Shown in pieces: positions 22,952 to 31,945 of a stretch of DNA of 37,470 bases. The stretch covers positions 1-37,470 of the forward strand of contig RFXW01000003.1 of NCBI GenBank assembly GCA_009921245.1, written 5' to 3'. The position numbers and the translations under genes were made by a program. The notes below the pieces were generated by a model. The model was not told the DNA's origin and did no database searches. It saw only the letters and a program-made list of their open reading frames with translations. Each line of letters starts with the position of its first letter. The first letter of the stretch is position 1. The stretch is from Candidatus Fonsibacter lacus. GTDB lineage: Bacteria; Pseudomonadota; Gammaproteobacteria; Burkholderiales; Burkholderiaceae_C.

Positions 22952-23754
22952 TGCCCAGGCAGCTGACTCGGCTGGGGCTGCTCGCCCTGGCGGCTTGGCT
23001 GCTGGCAGCCTGCGCCACCCCCCAGCCCACCATGGGCTCACTGCCCTCGCAGGGGGTGTTGCTGCTGGGGGAACAGCACGACAACCCCCACCACCAGCGT
23101 TTGCAACACCAAGCGGTTGAGCATTTGGTTGCGCGCGGCCAACTCGCCGCGCTTGCACTCGAAATGGCGCCGGCGGGCACCAGCACCCAAGGTTTGCCAG
23201 CCGACGCCAGCGACCAAGCCATTCAGCAAGCGCTGCGTTGGTCGCAAGCGGGTTGGCCATGGTCGCCTTACGCCCCGGCCATTCAACAAGCGGTACGTGC
23301 CGGCGTGGTGGTGGTGGGTGCCAACCTGCCGCGCTCGGCCATCGGCGCCAGCATGCAAAACCGCGCCATCGACCAAAGCGTAAGCCCTGCGGTTTGGCAG
23401 CAGCAGCGCCAAGCGGTGGACGACGGGCACTGCGGGCTGTTGCCAGCCAGCCAGCTCGACCCCATGACGCGGGTTCAAGTGGCGCGCGATCAAAGCATGG
23501 CGCGGGTGTTGGCGGCGTATGAACGGCCAGGCCAAGTCACGGTTTTGTTAACGGGCAGCGCCCATGCCGATAAAACACGGGGCGTGCCGCTGCACCTGCC
23601 ACCACAAACCAGCGCCTACAGCGTGCTGATGGCGGCAGAGTCAACCCCCACCGCACATTTTGACGCGGTGTGGACGGCGCCGGCCATCCCACCCAAAGAC
23701 TATTGCGCCGAGCTCAAGCGCCAAGGCATGCCCAGCCGCGCACAACCTAGTTGA
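22951..23754 (+). CDS. ChaN-family putative lipoprotein
   Basis: Lipobox-like AAWLLAACATP; GVLLLGEQHDNPHHQRLQHQAVEHLV and GSAHADKTRGVPLHL motifs. Confidence 0.8.
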   Translation: MPRQLTRLGLLALAAWLLAACATPQPTMGSLPSQGVLLLGEQHDNPHHQRLQHQAVEHLVARGQLAALALEMAPAGTSTQGLPADASDQAIQQALRWSQAGWPWSPYAPAIQQAVRAGVVVVGANLPRSAIGASMQNRAIDQSVSPAVWQQQRQAVDDGHCGLLPASQLDPMTRVQVARDQSMARVLAAYERPGQVTVLLTGSAHADKTRGVPLHLPPQTSAYSVLMAAESTPTAHFDAVWTAPAIPPKDYCAELKRQGMPSRAQPS

Positions 23755-25069
23755 CTTGCTTGATTGACTCGGCCAAGGTGGAAACCATTTGGTCGATCTG
23801 GCTGTCTTGAACAATAAAGGGCGGTGCCAACACCAGCACATCGCCGGCGCTGCGCACCAACACCCCTTTGCCAAAACAATCCAAAAAGATGTCGTAGGCG
23901 CGTTTGCCGGCGCTGCCTGGCTCAAGCTCAACCGCCGCGGCCAAGCCCAACGACCGAATACCCACCACACCCGGTAAATCGCGCATGGTGGCGTGCACCG
24001 CCGCGCCGAGCTGCTTGCCCATTTCACCGGCACGGGCAAACAAGCCCTCGTCTTGGTACAGCTGCAAGGTTGCCACCGCCGCAGCGGCCGCCACCGGGTG
24101 GCCCGAGTAGGTGTAGCCATGAAAAAACTCGGCCACGTGCTCGGGGCCTTGCATCATGGTGTCGTAAATGGCGTCGCGGGCGATCACGCCGCCCATGGGC
24201 ACCACCGCGTTGGTCACGCCCTTGGCAAAGTTCAGCATATCTGGCTGAACACCAAAGAAATCGGCGCCAAATGGCACGCCCAGCCGCCCAAAGCCGGTAA
24301 TCACCTCGTCAAAAATCAACAAAATGCCGTGCTTGTCGCAAATGTCCCGCAGCTTTTGCAAATAGCCTTGCGGCGGCAAATACCAACCCGCGCTGCCCGC
24401 CACCGGCTCCACAATAATCGCCGCCACGTTCGATGGGTCGTGCAGCGGCAAGATGCGCTGCTCCAGCTCGGCCAGCGGATCGTCTTGCCACACCGGCAGC
24501 TCGTGGTGCAAATAGGCATGGGCTTTGGGATCGTGAATAAAGCGCAGGTGGTCCACCCGTGGCAGCATTTGCGCACCAAACGCCTTGCGGTTGCTGCCAA
24601 TGCCGCCCACGCTCATGCCGCCAAAGCCAACGCCGTGGTAGCCGCGCTCACGCCCAATAAATACCGTGCGGTGCCCCTCGCCACGCGCGCGGTGATAGGC
24701 CAGCGCGAGTTTTAGTGAGGTATCGGCAGCCTCTGAGCCCGAGTTGCAAAACAACACTTTATTCAAATCGCCTGGCGCCAAGGCCGCGATACGGTCCGCT
24801 GCAGCAAAGGCCTGATCGTTGCTTACCTGAAACGCCGTGGCGTAATCCAGCGTCTGCAGCTGGCGCGACACCGCGTCGACAATCGGTTGACGCCCATGCC
24901 CGGCGCCTACGCACCACAGGCTTGAGATACCGTCGAGCACTTGGCGACCATCATGGGTCGTGAAGTGCATGTCTTTGGCCGCCACAAACACCCGCGGATG
25001 TTTGTGAAAGTGGCGGTTCGAAGTAAACGGCAGCCACTGATGATCCATTGAAAAGTCGGTATAGGCCAT
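23747..25069 (-). CDS. Class III (omega) aminotransferase
   Basis: MAYTDFSMDHQWLPFTSN...LFCNSGSEAADTSLKLALAYHRARGEGHRTVFIGRERGYHGVGFGG...LLIFDEVITGFGRLG...NFAKGVTNAVVPMGGV; SD-like GGAGG upstream. Confidence 0.92.
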   Translation of the reverse strand: MAYTDFSMDHQWLPFTSNRHFHKHPRVFVAAKDMHFTTHDGRQVLDGISSLWCVGAGHGRQPIVDAVSRQLQTLDYATAFQVSNDQAFAAADRIAALAPGDLNKVLFCNSGSEAADTSLKLALAYHRARGEGHRTVFIGRERGYHGVGFGGMSVGGIGSNRKAFGAQMLPRVDHLRFIHDPKAHAYLHHELPVWQDDPLAELEQRILPLHDPSNVAAIIVEPVAGSAGWYLPPQGYLQKLRDICDKHGILLIFDEVITGFGRLGVPFGADFFGVQPDMLNFAKGVTNAVVPMGGVIARDAIYDTMMQGPEHVAEFFHGYTYSGHPVAAAAAVATLQLYQDEGLFARAGEMGKQLGAAVHATMRDLPGVVGIRSLGLAAAVELEPGSAGKRAYDIFLDCFGKGVLVRSAGDVLVLAPPFIVQDSQIDQMVSTLAESIKQVN

Positions 25070-25195
25070 GCAATTTTCCTCCGCAAAGTGCCTGCAGCGC
25101 GTCCATGGTTGAGACGCCACCGTGATGCCGCATTGTGGCACCGCCGAGCGGTTTTGTGCAGACCCCGGGTGCGCGAACACGCGACAATACCGCCC

Positions 25196-26036
25196 ATGAC
25201 CGTTCATCACCACATCATCACCCTATCGTGTGCCGACCAACTTGGCTTGGTACACGCGGTAACCGGGTTTTTGCTGGCCCGTCAAGGCAACATCGAAGAA
25301 GCGGCCCAGTTCAGCGACCCAGGCACCGGATTGTTTTTTATGCGGGTGCGCTTTACCAGCGCTGGCGCAATTGCAACCGGCGTGGCAGGCTTTTGCCCAA
25401 ACACACGGCATGCGCGCCGCGCTGCACAACGCCAATGCCGCCATGCCCACGGCCATACTGGTGAGCCAACAAGGCCACTGCCTAAACGATTTGTTGTTTC
25501 GCTGGCGCAGCAAACTGCTGCCAATTGACGTGCGCGCCATCATCAGCAACCACAACGACTTTGCCGACCTGGCACAAAGTTACGGTGTGCCGTTTCATCA
25601 TGTGCCGGTATCGGCCGCCACCAAGGCTCAAGCGGAAGCCACGCAGCTGGCGATTTTGCAAGACTGCGGTGCGCAATTGGTGGTGTTGGCGCGGTACATG
25701 CAAATTCTCTCGGGTGAGGTTTGCCAGCGGCTGGCTGGGCGAGCGATCAATATTCACCACAGCTTTTTGCCAAGCTTTAAAGGGGCCAAGCCCTACCACC
25801 AAGCGTTTGACCGAGGCGTGAAGTTAATTGGCGCGACCGCGCACTACGTTACCCCCGATTTAGACGAAGGCCCCATCATCGAGCAAGACGTGGCGCGCGT
25901 AGACCATAGCCATGACGCCGAGGCGCTCACCGCCGTGGGGCGCGACACCGAAAGCCAGGTGCTGGCCCGGGCGGTGAAGTGGCACAGTGAGCATCGGGTG
26001 CTGCTGGATGGCCACAAAACCGTGGTGTTTCGCTGA
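25196..26036 (+). pseudogene. purU: Formyltetrahydrofolate deformylase, split by a frameshift at ~25346-25372
   Basis: Frame 1 from ATG 25196: MTVHHHIITLSCADQLGLVHAVTGFLLARQGNIEEAAQFSDPGTGLFFMRVRFTSAG; continues in another frame as ...AQLQPAWQAFAQTHGMRAALHNANAAMPTAILVSQQGHCLNDLLFRWRSKLLPIDVRAIISNH...INIHHSFLPSFKGAKPYHQAFDRGVKLIGATAHYVTPDLDEGPIIEQDV. Confidence 0.9.
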
Positions 26037-26054
26037 AATACGTAAACTGTGCCC

Positions 26055-27542
26055 ATGAACGCGAGCCTGCCAACCGAAACCGACGCCCAGCGCCAAACCG
26101 CGGTGGTGCAAGCCTTGGGCCGACACCTGCCGCCGCACGCGCTGCTGTGGCATGCCGAGGACACCGTGCCCTACGAATGCGACGGACTCACGGCGTATCG
26201 GCAACGGCCGCTGGTGGTGGCACTGCCCGAGACCGAGGCGCAAGTGGCCGCGGTGCTCAAAACCTGCCACGCCTTGCAGGTGCCGGTGGTGGCCCGCGGC
26301 GCGGGCACTGGGCTGTCGGGCGGGGCCTTGCCGCATGCGCGTGGCGTTACCTTGAGTTTGGCCAAATTCAACCGCGTGCTGCGTGTTGACCCCGACAGCC
26401 AAACCGCGGTGGTGCAATGCGGTGTGCGCAATTTGGCTATCTCTGAGGCGGCGGCCCCGCACGGCCTGTATTACGCGCCCGACCCCAGCAGCCAAATCGC
26501 CTGCACCATAGGCGGCAACGTGGCCGAAAACTCGGGCGGCGTGCACTGTCTAAAGTACGGGCTTACCTTGCACAACGTGCTGCAGGTGCGAGGCTACACC
26601 GTTGAGGGCGAGGCCATTACCCTGGGCAGCCTGGCCCCCGACGCCCCGGGCTACGAGCTGATGAGTTTGGTGGTGGGCAGCGAAGGCATGCTGGCCATTA
26701 CCACCGAAGTCACGGTGAAATTAATCCCCAAACCCCAGCTGGCGCGCTGCATCATGGCCAGTTTTACCGACGTGCGCCAAGCCGGCGAGGCCGTGGCCGA
26801 GGTGATTGCGGCGGGCATTATTCCCGCCGGGCTTGAAATGATGGACAAGCCCATGACGGCAGCGGTGGAAGACTTTGTTCACGCCGGCTACGACCTTGAA
26901 GCGGCGGCTATTTTGTTGTGCGAAAGCGATGGCACGCCGGAAGAGGTTGAAGAAGAAATCACCCGCATGACCGAGGTGCTGCGCGCCAGCGGCGCCAGTG
27001 CCATCACCGTAAGTCAAAGCGAGGCTGAACGTTTGCGTTTTTGGAGCGGGCGCAAAAATGCCTTTCCCGCCAGCGGCCGCATCAGCCCCGATTACATGTG
27101 CATGGACTCCACCATTCCGCGCAAACGCCTGGGTGACATGCTGCAAGCCATTGCCGGCATGGAACAAACCCATGGCCTGCGGTGCGTGAATGTGTTTCAC
27201 GCCGGTGATGGCAACTTGCATCCGCTCATTTTGTTTGATGCCAACAACCCCGACGAGCTGCATCGCGCCGAGGCTTTTGGTGCCGACATTTTGGAAACCT
27301 CTGTCGCCATGGGCGGCACAGTAACCGGCGAACACGGCGTGGGCATTGAAAAAATTGGCAGCATGTGCGCGCAATTCACCACCGAAGAAAACGATCAAAT
27401 GTTTGCCATTAAAGCCGCCTTTGATCCGCCTGGGCTGCTCAACCCTGGCAAAGTGATTCCCACGCTGCAACGCTGCGCCGAGGCCGGCAAGCTGTTGGTG
27501 CGGGGCGGTGCCTTGCCGCACCCTGAACTCGAGCGCTTTTAG
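26055..27542 (+). CDS. glcD: FAD-linked oxidase, glycolate/D-lactate dehydrogenase GlcD type
   Basis: VPVVARGAGTGLSGGALPHARGVTLSLAKFNRVL...GGNVAENSGGVHCLKYGLT...VFHAGDGNLHPLILFD...GGTVTGEHGVGIEK. ATG 26055 or GTG 26049. Confidence 0.9.
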   Translation: MNASLPTETDAQRQTAVVQALGRHLPPHALLWHAEDTVPYECDGLTAYRQRPLVVALPETEAQVAAVLKTCHALQVPVVARGAGTGLSGGALPHARGVTLSLAKFNRVLRVDPDSQTAVVQCGVRNLAISEAAAPHGLYYAPDPSSQIACTIGGNVAENSGGVHCLKYGLTLHNVLQVRGYTVEGEAITLGSLAPDAPGYELMSLVVGSEGMLAITTEVTVKLIPKPQLARCIMASFTDVRQAGEAVAEVIAAGIIPAGLEMMDKPMTAAVEDFVHAGYDLEAAAILLCESDGTPEEVEEEITRMTEVLRASGASAITVSQSEAERLRFWSGRKNAFPASGRISPDYMCMDSTIPRKRLGDMLQAIAGMEQTHGLRCVNVFHAGDGNLHPLILFDANNPDELHRAEAFGADILETSVAMGGTVTGEHGVGIEKIGSMCAQFTTEENDQMFAIKAAFDPPGLLNPGKVIPTLQRCAEAGKLLVRGGALPHPELERF

Positions 27543-27548
27543 CCTTCC

Positions 27549-27911
27549 ATGCAGCCCTTGCAAGGCCTCAGTGTGCTGTTGCTGATGCAGGCCTTGGGCG
27601 AGGGATTGGCGCGCCTGTTTGCGCTGCCCCTACCCGGTCCGGTGGTGGGCATGGCGTTGTTGTTGCTCGCGCTGCGCTGGCCATGGGTACAGACACGTGT
27701 GGCCGAGGTGGCCATGTTTTTGCTCAGCCATTTGTCGCTGTTGTTCGTGCCGGTCGGCGTGGGTGTGGTGTCGTACATGTCGCTGCTGCAAAACCACGGC
27801 TGGCGCATGCTGCTGGTGCTGGTGCTCTCGACTTGGCTCGGGCTGCTTGCCACCGCCCTGACGCTGCGCGCGCTGTTGCCCGCCCACCCCGAGACCAAGT
27901 CGCATGAATGA
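27549..27911 (+). CDS. CidA/LrgA family membrane protein
   Basis: Small hydrophobic protein with LPGPVVGMALLLLAL and HLSLLFVPVGVGVVSY. Confidence 0.85.
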   Translation: MQPLQGLSVLLLMQALGEGLARLFALPLPGPVVGMALLLLALRWPWVQTRVAEVAMFLLSHLSLLFVPVGVGVVSYMSLLQNHGWRMLLVLVLSTWLGLLATALTLRALLPAHPETKSHE

Positions 27912-28623
27912 TTTCGTGGAGCTTTGGGTTTACCTCTCAAGCACACCGCTGTTTGGTTTAACGGCTACTCTCACCGTTTACGTACTGGCCAGCGCGGTGT
28001 ATCAAAGCGTTGCGCTGGCGCCTTGGGCCAACCCCGTGTTGTGGTCGGTGTTGGTGCTTAGCGGGTTGTTGCTGGCCACCGATGTGGCCTACCCCACCTA
28101 CTTCTCGGGTGCGCAATTCATTCACTTTTTGCTTGGCCCTGCTGTGGTGGCCATGGCTTGGCCGCTGTGGACACGCCGCGCGGCGCTGCGTCAGCACGGT
28201 TTGGCGTTTGGCGCGGCGGCGTTGGTGGGTGGCGCGGTGGCGGCCGCCAGCGCGGGGCTGTTGGCGCAATGGCTGGAGCTGCCATCCGACGTGGTGCGGT
28301 CGTTGATTCCCAAAAGCATGACAGCACCGGTGGCCATGGGTGTGGCTGAGCAAATTGGCGGGGTACCGGCGTTGGCCGCACTGGCCGCGGTGATCACCGG
28401 TATGGTGGGCGGCTTGAGCGCCACCTATTGGTTTGCTTGGCTGGGGCTGCGCACCAGTGACCGCGATTGGATGATTCGGGGCTTTGCCATTGGCACCGCT
28501 GCGCACGGCATAGGGGCGGCGCGCGCCACCCAACTCAATGCCGATGCTGGTGCCTACGCCGGCCTTGCACTGGGCTTGCAGGTGCTGCTTGGTGCGGTGC
28601 TGTTGCCTTGGTTGCTGCGCTGA
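27904..28623 (+). CDS. LrgB family membrane protein
   Basis: FLLGPAVVAMAWPLW...LIPKSMTAPVAMGVAEQIGGVPALAALAAVITGM...GFAIGTAAHGIGAARA; overlaps the preceding gene by 8 nt. Confidence 0.9.
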   Translation: MNDFVELWVYLSSTPLFGLTATLTVYVLASAVYQSVALAPWANPVLWSVLVLSGLLLATDVAYPTYFSGAQFIHFLLGPAVVAMAWPLWTRRAALRQHGLAFGAAALVGGAVAAASAGLLAQWLELPSDVVRSLIPKSMTAPVAMGVAEQIGGVPALAALAAVITGMVGGLSATYWFAWLGLRTSDRDWMIRGFAIGTAAHGIGAARATQLNADAGAYAGLALGLQVLLGAVLLPWLLR

Positions 28624-28627
28624 TGCG

Positions 28628-29173
28628 CTAAAACTTCTGCGCCGCTTCCCAGGCCAAGCCGGCTTCGTCTTTGGCCGACACTTGGGGCGTGATGCCCTTG
28701 GGCCATTGAATGTTGATGGTGGGGTCGTCCCAACGAATACAACACTCGGCTTGCGGTGCGTAATAGGTGGTGGTTTTGTACAGCACCTGGGCATGGTCAC
28801 TCAACGTGACAAAGCCATGCGCAAAACCCGGCGGGATCCAAAGCTGCAAGGCGTTGTCCGCGCTCAAGTGTTGCCCCACCCATTGGCCAAAGGTGGCATG
28901 GCTTTGGCGCAGGTCCACCGCCACATCAAAAATTTCGCCCTCCACCACGCGCACCAGCTTGCCTTGGGCGTGCGGCGGCATTTGGTAGTGCAAGCCGCGC
29001 AATACCCCGCGCTGCGACCGCGAGTGGTTGTCTTGCACCAAGGGTTGCGCGTGGCCGGTGGCTTGCGCAAAGGTGTCTTGACGAAAACTTTCAAAAAAGA
29101 AGCCCCGTGCATCGCGCCACACTTTGGGCGAAAACAACAGCACGTCGGGGATGTTCAGCGGGGTGATGGTCAT
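28628..29173 (-). CDS. rfbC: dTDP-4-dehydrorhamnose 3,5-epimerase
   Basis: DVLLFSPKVWRDARGFFFESFRQDTF...VQDNHSRSQRGVLRGLHYQMPPHAQGKLVRVVEGEIFDVAVDLR...WIPPGFAHGFVTLSDHA. Confidence 0.95.
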   Translation of the reverse strand: MTITPLNIPDVLLFSPKVWRDARGFFFESFRQDTFAQATGHAQPLVQDNHSRSQRGVLRGLHYQMPPHAQGKLVRVVEGEIFDVAVDLRQSHATFGQWVGQHLSADNALQLWIPPGFAHGFVTLSDHAQVLYKTTTYYAPQAECCIRWDDPTINIQWPKGITPQVSAKDEAGLAWEAAQKF

Positions 29174-30066
29174 GGCAAAGGGTATTCTGCCTCCAGCCAC
29201 GCGTCCACGCCGCGCTGCCACGGCATGGGCTGCACGCCAAAGGTTTGGTGCAGTAGGCTGCAGTCGAGTCGCGAGTTCATGGGGCGCGCGGCGCGCGTGG
29301 CGTAGGCGGCGCTGGCAACCGGCTCGGGGCGTTGCACGCGCCATGGCAAATCAGGCGCACGCTGCTGCGCCCCTTGCAATACGTAGGCCGCGTAATCGCA
29401 CCAAGTGGTCTGCCCAGCAGCCGCGGCGTGATACACACCTTGCACACCGTGCGCCATGGCGTGTGGCAGCGCCGCCAACACCACCTGCGCCAGCCAAGGT
29501 GCGTAGGTTGGCGCGCCCCATTGATCGTTCACCACTTGCAACCGGTCACGGCTTTGCGCAAGTTGCACCATGGTGCGGGCGAAATTGGCGTGCGCGGCAG
29601 CAAACACCCAACTGGTGCGAAAAATCAAATGCTTGGCACCACTGTTGCCCACCATTTGCTCACCCAACCATTTGCTTTGGCCGTAGGCGTTACAAGGCGC
29701 GCAGGCGTCTTGCTCGCGCCACGGCGTGTCACCCCTGCCATCAAATACGTAGTCGGTAGAAAAATGCACCAGCCAAGCGCCCACCTCACGAGCCGCCTCG
29801 GCCATGGCCGCTGGCGCCAGCGCGTTGACTTGCTGCGCCAGTTCAGGCTCATCTTCGGCGCGATCCACTTGGGTGTAGGCCGCGGCATTAAAAACCACCT
29901 CGGGTCGCCAATCGCGTATGGTTTGGGCCATGCCGTTGCGGTTTAGCAAATCACCGCACGCGGGTGCGCTGTGTCTATGCAACGCCAGCACGGTGGCCGT
30001 GCCCTGCAGTTGATGCACCAGGGCTTGGCCCAGTTGCCCATTGGCACCAAACACCAAAGCTCTCAC
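29170..30066 (-). CDS. rfbD: dTDP-4-dehydrorhamnose reductase
   Basis: (GTG) VRALVFGANGQLGQALVHQL...VVFNAAAYTQVDRAEDEPELA...LVHFSTDYVFDG...AYGQSKWLGEQ. Confidence 0.94.
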   Translation of the reverse strand: MRALVFGANGQLGQALVHQLQGTATVLALHRHSAPACGDLLNRNGMAQTIRDWRPEVVFNAAAYTQVDRAEDEPELAQQVNALAPAAMAEAAREVGAWLVHFSTDYVFDGRGDTPWREQDACAPCNAYGQSKWLGEQMVGNSGAKHLIFRTSWVFAAAHANFARTMVQLAQSRDRLQVVNDQWGAPTYAPWLAQVVLAALPHAMAHGVQGVYHAAAAGQTTWCDYAAYVLQGAQQRAPDLPWRVQRPEPVASAAYATRAARPMNSRLDCSLLHQTFGVQPMPWQRGVDAWLEAEYPLP

Positions 30067-31145
30067 GCGCCGCCGCCGTATTGCGTTTGCATCCAATCGC
30101 GGTAGGCGCCGCTGCGTACCCGCGCCACCCAATCGGGGTTGTCTAGGTACCAACGCAGGGTTTTTTCAATACCCGTGGCAAAGGTCTCTTTGGGTTTCCA
30201 ACCCAGCTCGTTGGCCATGCGTGAGGCGTCAATGGCGTAGCGCCGGTCGTGCCCGGGTCGATCCGCAACATGCGTGATTTGGGTGGTGTACGACTGACCA
30301 TCGGCGCGCGGCCGGCTTTGATCAAGCAGCGTGCACAGCGTGTGAACAATATCCAGGTTGGCCATTTCATTCCAACCGCCCACGTTGTAATGCTCACCCA
30401 CGCGGCCTTGCTTAAGCACCACACGAATCGCGTCGCAGTGGTCTCCCACATACAACCAATCGCGTATTTGCTGACCATCGCCGTAGATGGGCAACGGCTT
30501 GCCGTCTAGGGCATTGGCAATCACCAGCGGGATCAGTTTTTCCGGAAACTGGTAAGGGCCGTAGTTGTTGCTGCAGTGCGTGGTCAGCACGGGCAAGCCA
30601 TAGGTGTGATGCCATGCCCGCACCAAATGATCGGCCGCGGCCTTGCTGGCGGCGTAGGGGCTGTTGGGCTCAAACCGATGGCGCTCGGTAAACGGCGCGT
30701 CTTGCGGCTGCAACGTACCGTACACCTCGTCGGTGCTGACTTGTAACCAACGAAACTGGGCTTGATCGGTAGGGTCCAACCCACCGTGGTAGGCCCGGGC
30801 TTCTTCCAGCAGGGCAAAGGTGGCGCCTATGTTGGTGTCAATGAACGCCTGCGGCCCCAAAATGGAGCGATCCACGTGACTCTCGGCAGCAAAATTAATG
30901 ATCGCGCAAGGGCGGTGCGCCAGCAGCAGCTCGCGCATGCGCGGGCGGTCACCCATGTCGGCGTGCACCCATACGTGACGCGGGTTATCCAACACCGCGC
31001 TTAAATTGTCTAAATTACCGGCGTAGGTGAGTTTGTCCACGTTCACCACAACCGGCGCGTCGGGCTGGGCCAGCCAATCGAGCACAAAGTGGCTGCCAAT
31101 GAAACCGGCGCCGCCGGTCACCAAGATGCTGTCCGTGGTTTTCAT
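30063..31145 (-). CDS. rfbB: dTDP-glucose 4,6-dehydratase
   Basis: ILVTGGAGFIGSHFVLDWL...INFAAESHVDRSILGPQAFIDTN...VSTDEVYGTL...PYAASKAAADHLVRAWHHTYGLPVLTTHCSNNYGPYQFPEKLIPL. Confidence 0.96.
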   Translation of the reverse strand: MKTTDSILVTGGAGFIGSHFVLDWLAQPDAPVVVNVDKLTYAGNLDNLSAVLDNPRHVWVHADMGDRPRMRELLLAHRPCAIINFAAESHVDRSILGPQAFIDTNIGATFALLEEARAYHGGLDPTDQAQFRWLQVSTDEVYGTLQPQDAPFTERHRFEPNSPYAASKAAADHLVRAWHHTYGLPVLTTHCSNNYGPYQFPEKLIPLVIANALDGKPLPIYGDGQQIRDWLYVGDHCDAIRVVLKQGRVGEHYNVGGWNEMANLDIVHTLCTLLDQSRPRADGQSYTTQITHVADRPGHDRRYAIDASRMANELGWKPKETFATGIEKTLRWYLDNPDWVARVRSGAYRDWMQTQYGGGA

Positions 31146-31154
31146 GTGCGCATG

Positions 31155-31886
31155 CTAGCGCACCGATGGCGCTGCCACGCGCCGCCCAAAAATTGCGGAA
31201 CCCACACGCACCATGGTGGCGCCGCAGGCGATCGCGTCTTCCAAGTCTTCGCTCATGCCCATGGACAGGGTATCGACCGGCCAGCCGCGCTGCTGCCACT
31301 GCGCAAACAATTCGGCGGCACGCGCAAAATTGGCGCGTCGGGCCTGCGCCGTGGGCTGCGGGTCTGGGATACACATCAGGCCACGCAGCTGCAAGCCAGG
31401 CAATTGATTGACCGATTCGGCCAAGTCTGTGGCCTGCGCCCATGCCACCCCTGACTTGGTTGGGCCTGCGTCAACGTTGACCTGTATGCACACCTGCAGC
31501 GGCGGCTGGGTTGCCGCCCGACCTTGGCTTAAACGCTGGGCAATTTTTAAGCGATCGATGCTTTGCACCCAATCAAAATGCTCGGCCACCAACTTGGCTT
31601 TGTTGCTTTGAATCGGGCCAATGCAGTGCCACACCACGTTCGCTTGCAAGGCGCGCAGCGCCTGTATTTTTTCTACACCCTCTTGCACGTAGTTCTCGCC
31701 AAGGGCCGCCTGCCCGGCCTGCACCACCGGCCACACCGCTTGCGCATTAAATGTTTTGGAAACCGCCAACAGCGCCACGCTGTGTGGGTCGCGGCCTGCG
31801 GCCAAGGCGGCCGCCGCCACCCGAGCGCGCACCGCGTGCCACGCCGCCACCGGATCGAACGCAAAAGGGTTGGGAGAAACGCCCAT
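31155..31886 (-). CDS. yggS: YggS-family PLP-binding protein
   Basis: VALLAVSKTFNAQAVWPVVQAGQAALGENYVQEGVEKIQAL...VWHCIGPIQSNKAK...LSMGMSEDLEDAIACGATMVRVGSAIFG. Confidence 0.93.
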   Translation of the reverse strand: MGVSPNPFAFDPVAAWHAVRARVAAAALAAGRDPHSVALLAVSKTFNAQAVWPVVQAGQAALGENYVQEGVEKIQALRALQANVVWHCIGPIQSNKAKLVAEHFDWVQSIDRLKIAQRLSQGRAATQPPLQVCIQVNVDAGPTKSGVAWAQATDLAESVNQLPGLQLRGLMCIPDPQPTAQARRANFARAAELFAQWQQRGWPVDTLSMGMSEDLEDAIACGATMVRVGSAIFGRRVAAPSVR

Positions 31887-31945
31887 GGTCGTAAGATACT
31901 CCACTTGAGAACCCTTATTTTCAACCAACCTACAAGCGCACCGCC

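Noticed and set aside
26721-27563. 280-aa minus ORF antisense to glcD, and similar long antisense ORFs (27958-28800, 25860-26546, 15491-16132, 16720-17172)
   Set aside because: Shadow ORFs opposite clearly conserved coding sequences; no SD or family motifs.
30063-31160. TAGCAT-N6-ATG before rfbB as another leaderless start
   Set aside because: The hexamer overlaps the yggS stop codon and rfbB is only 9 nt downstream of yggS, so operon readthrough explains it better; left out of the leaderless list.
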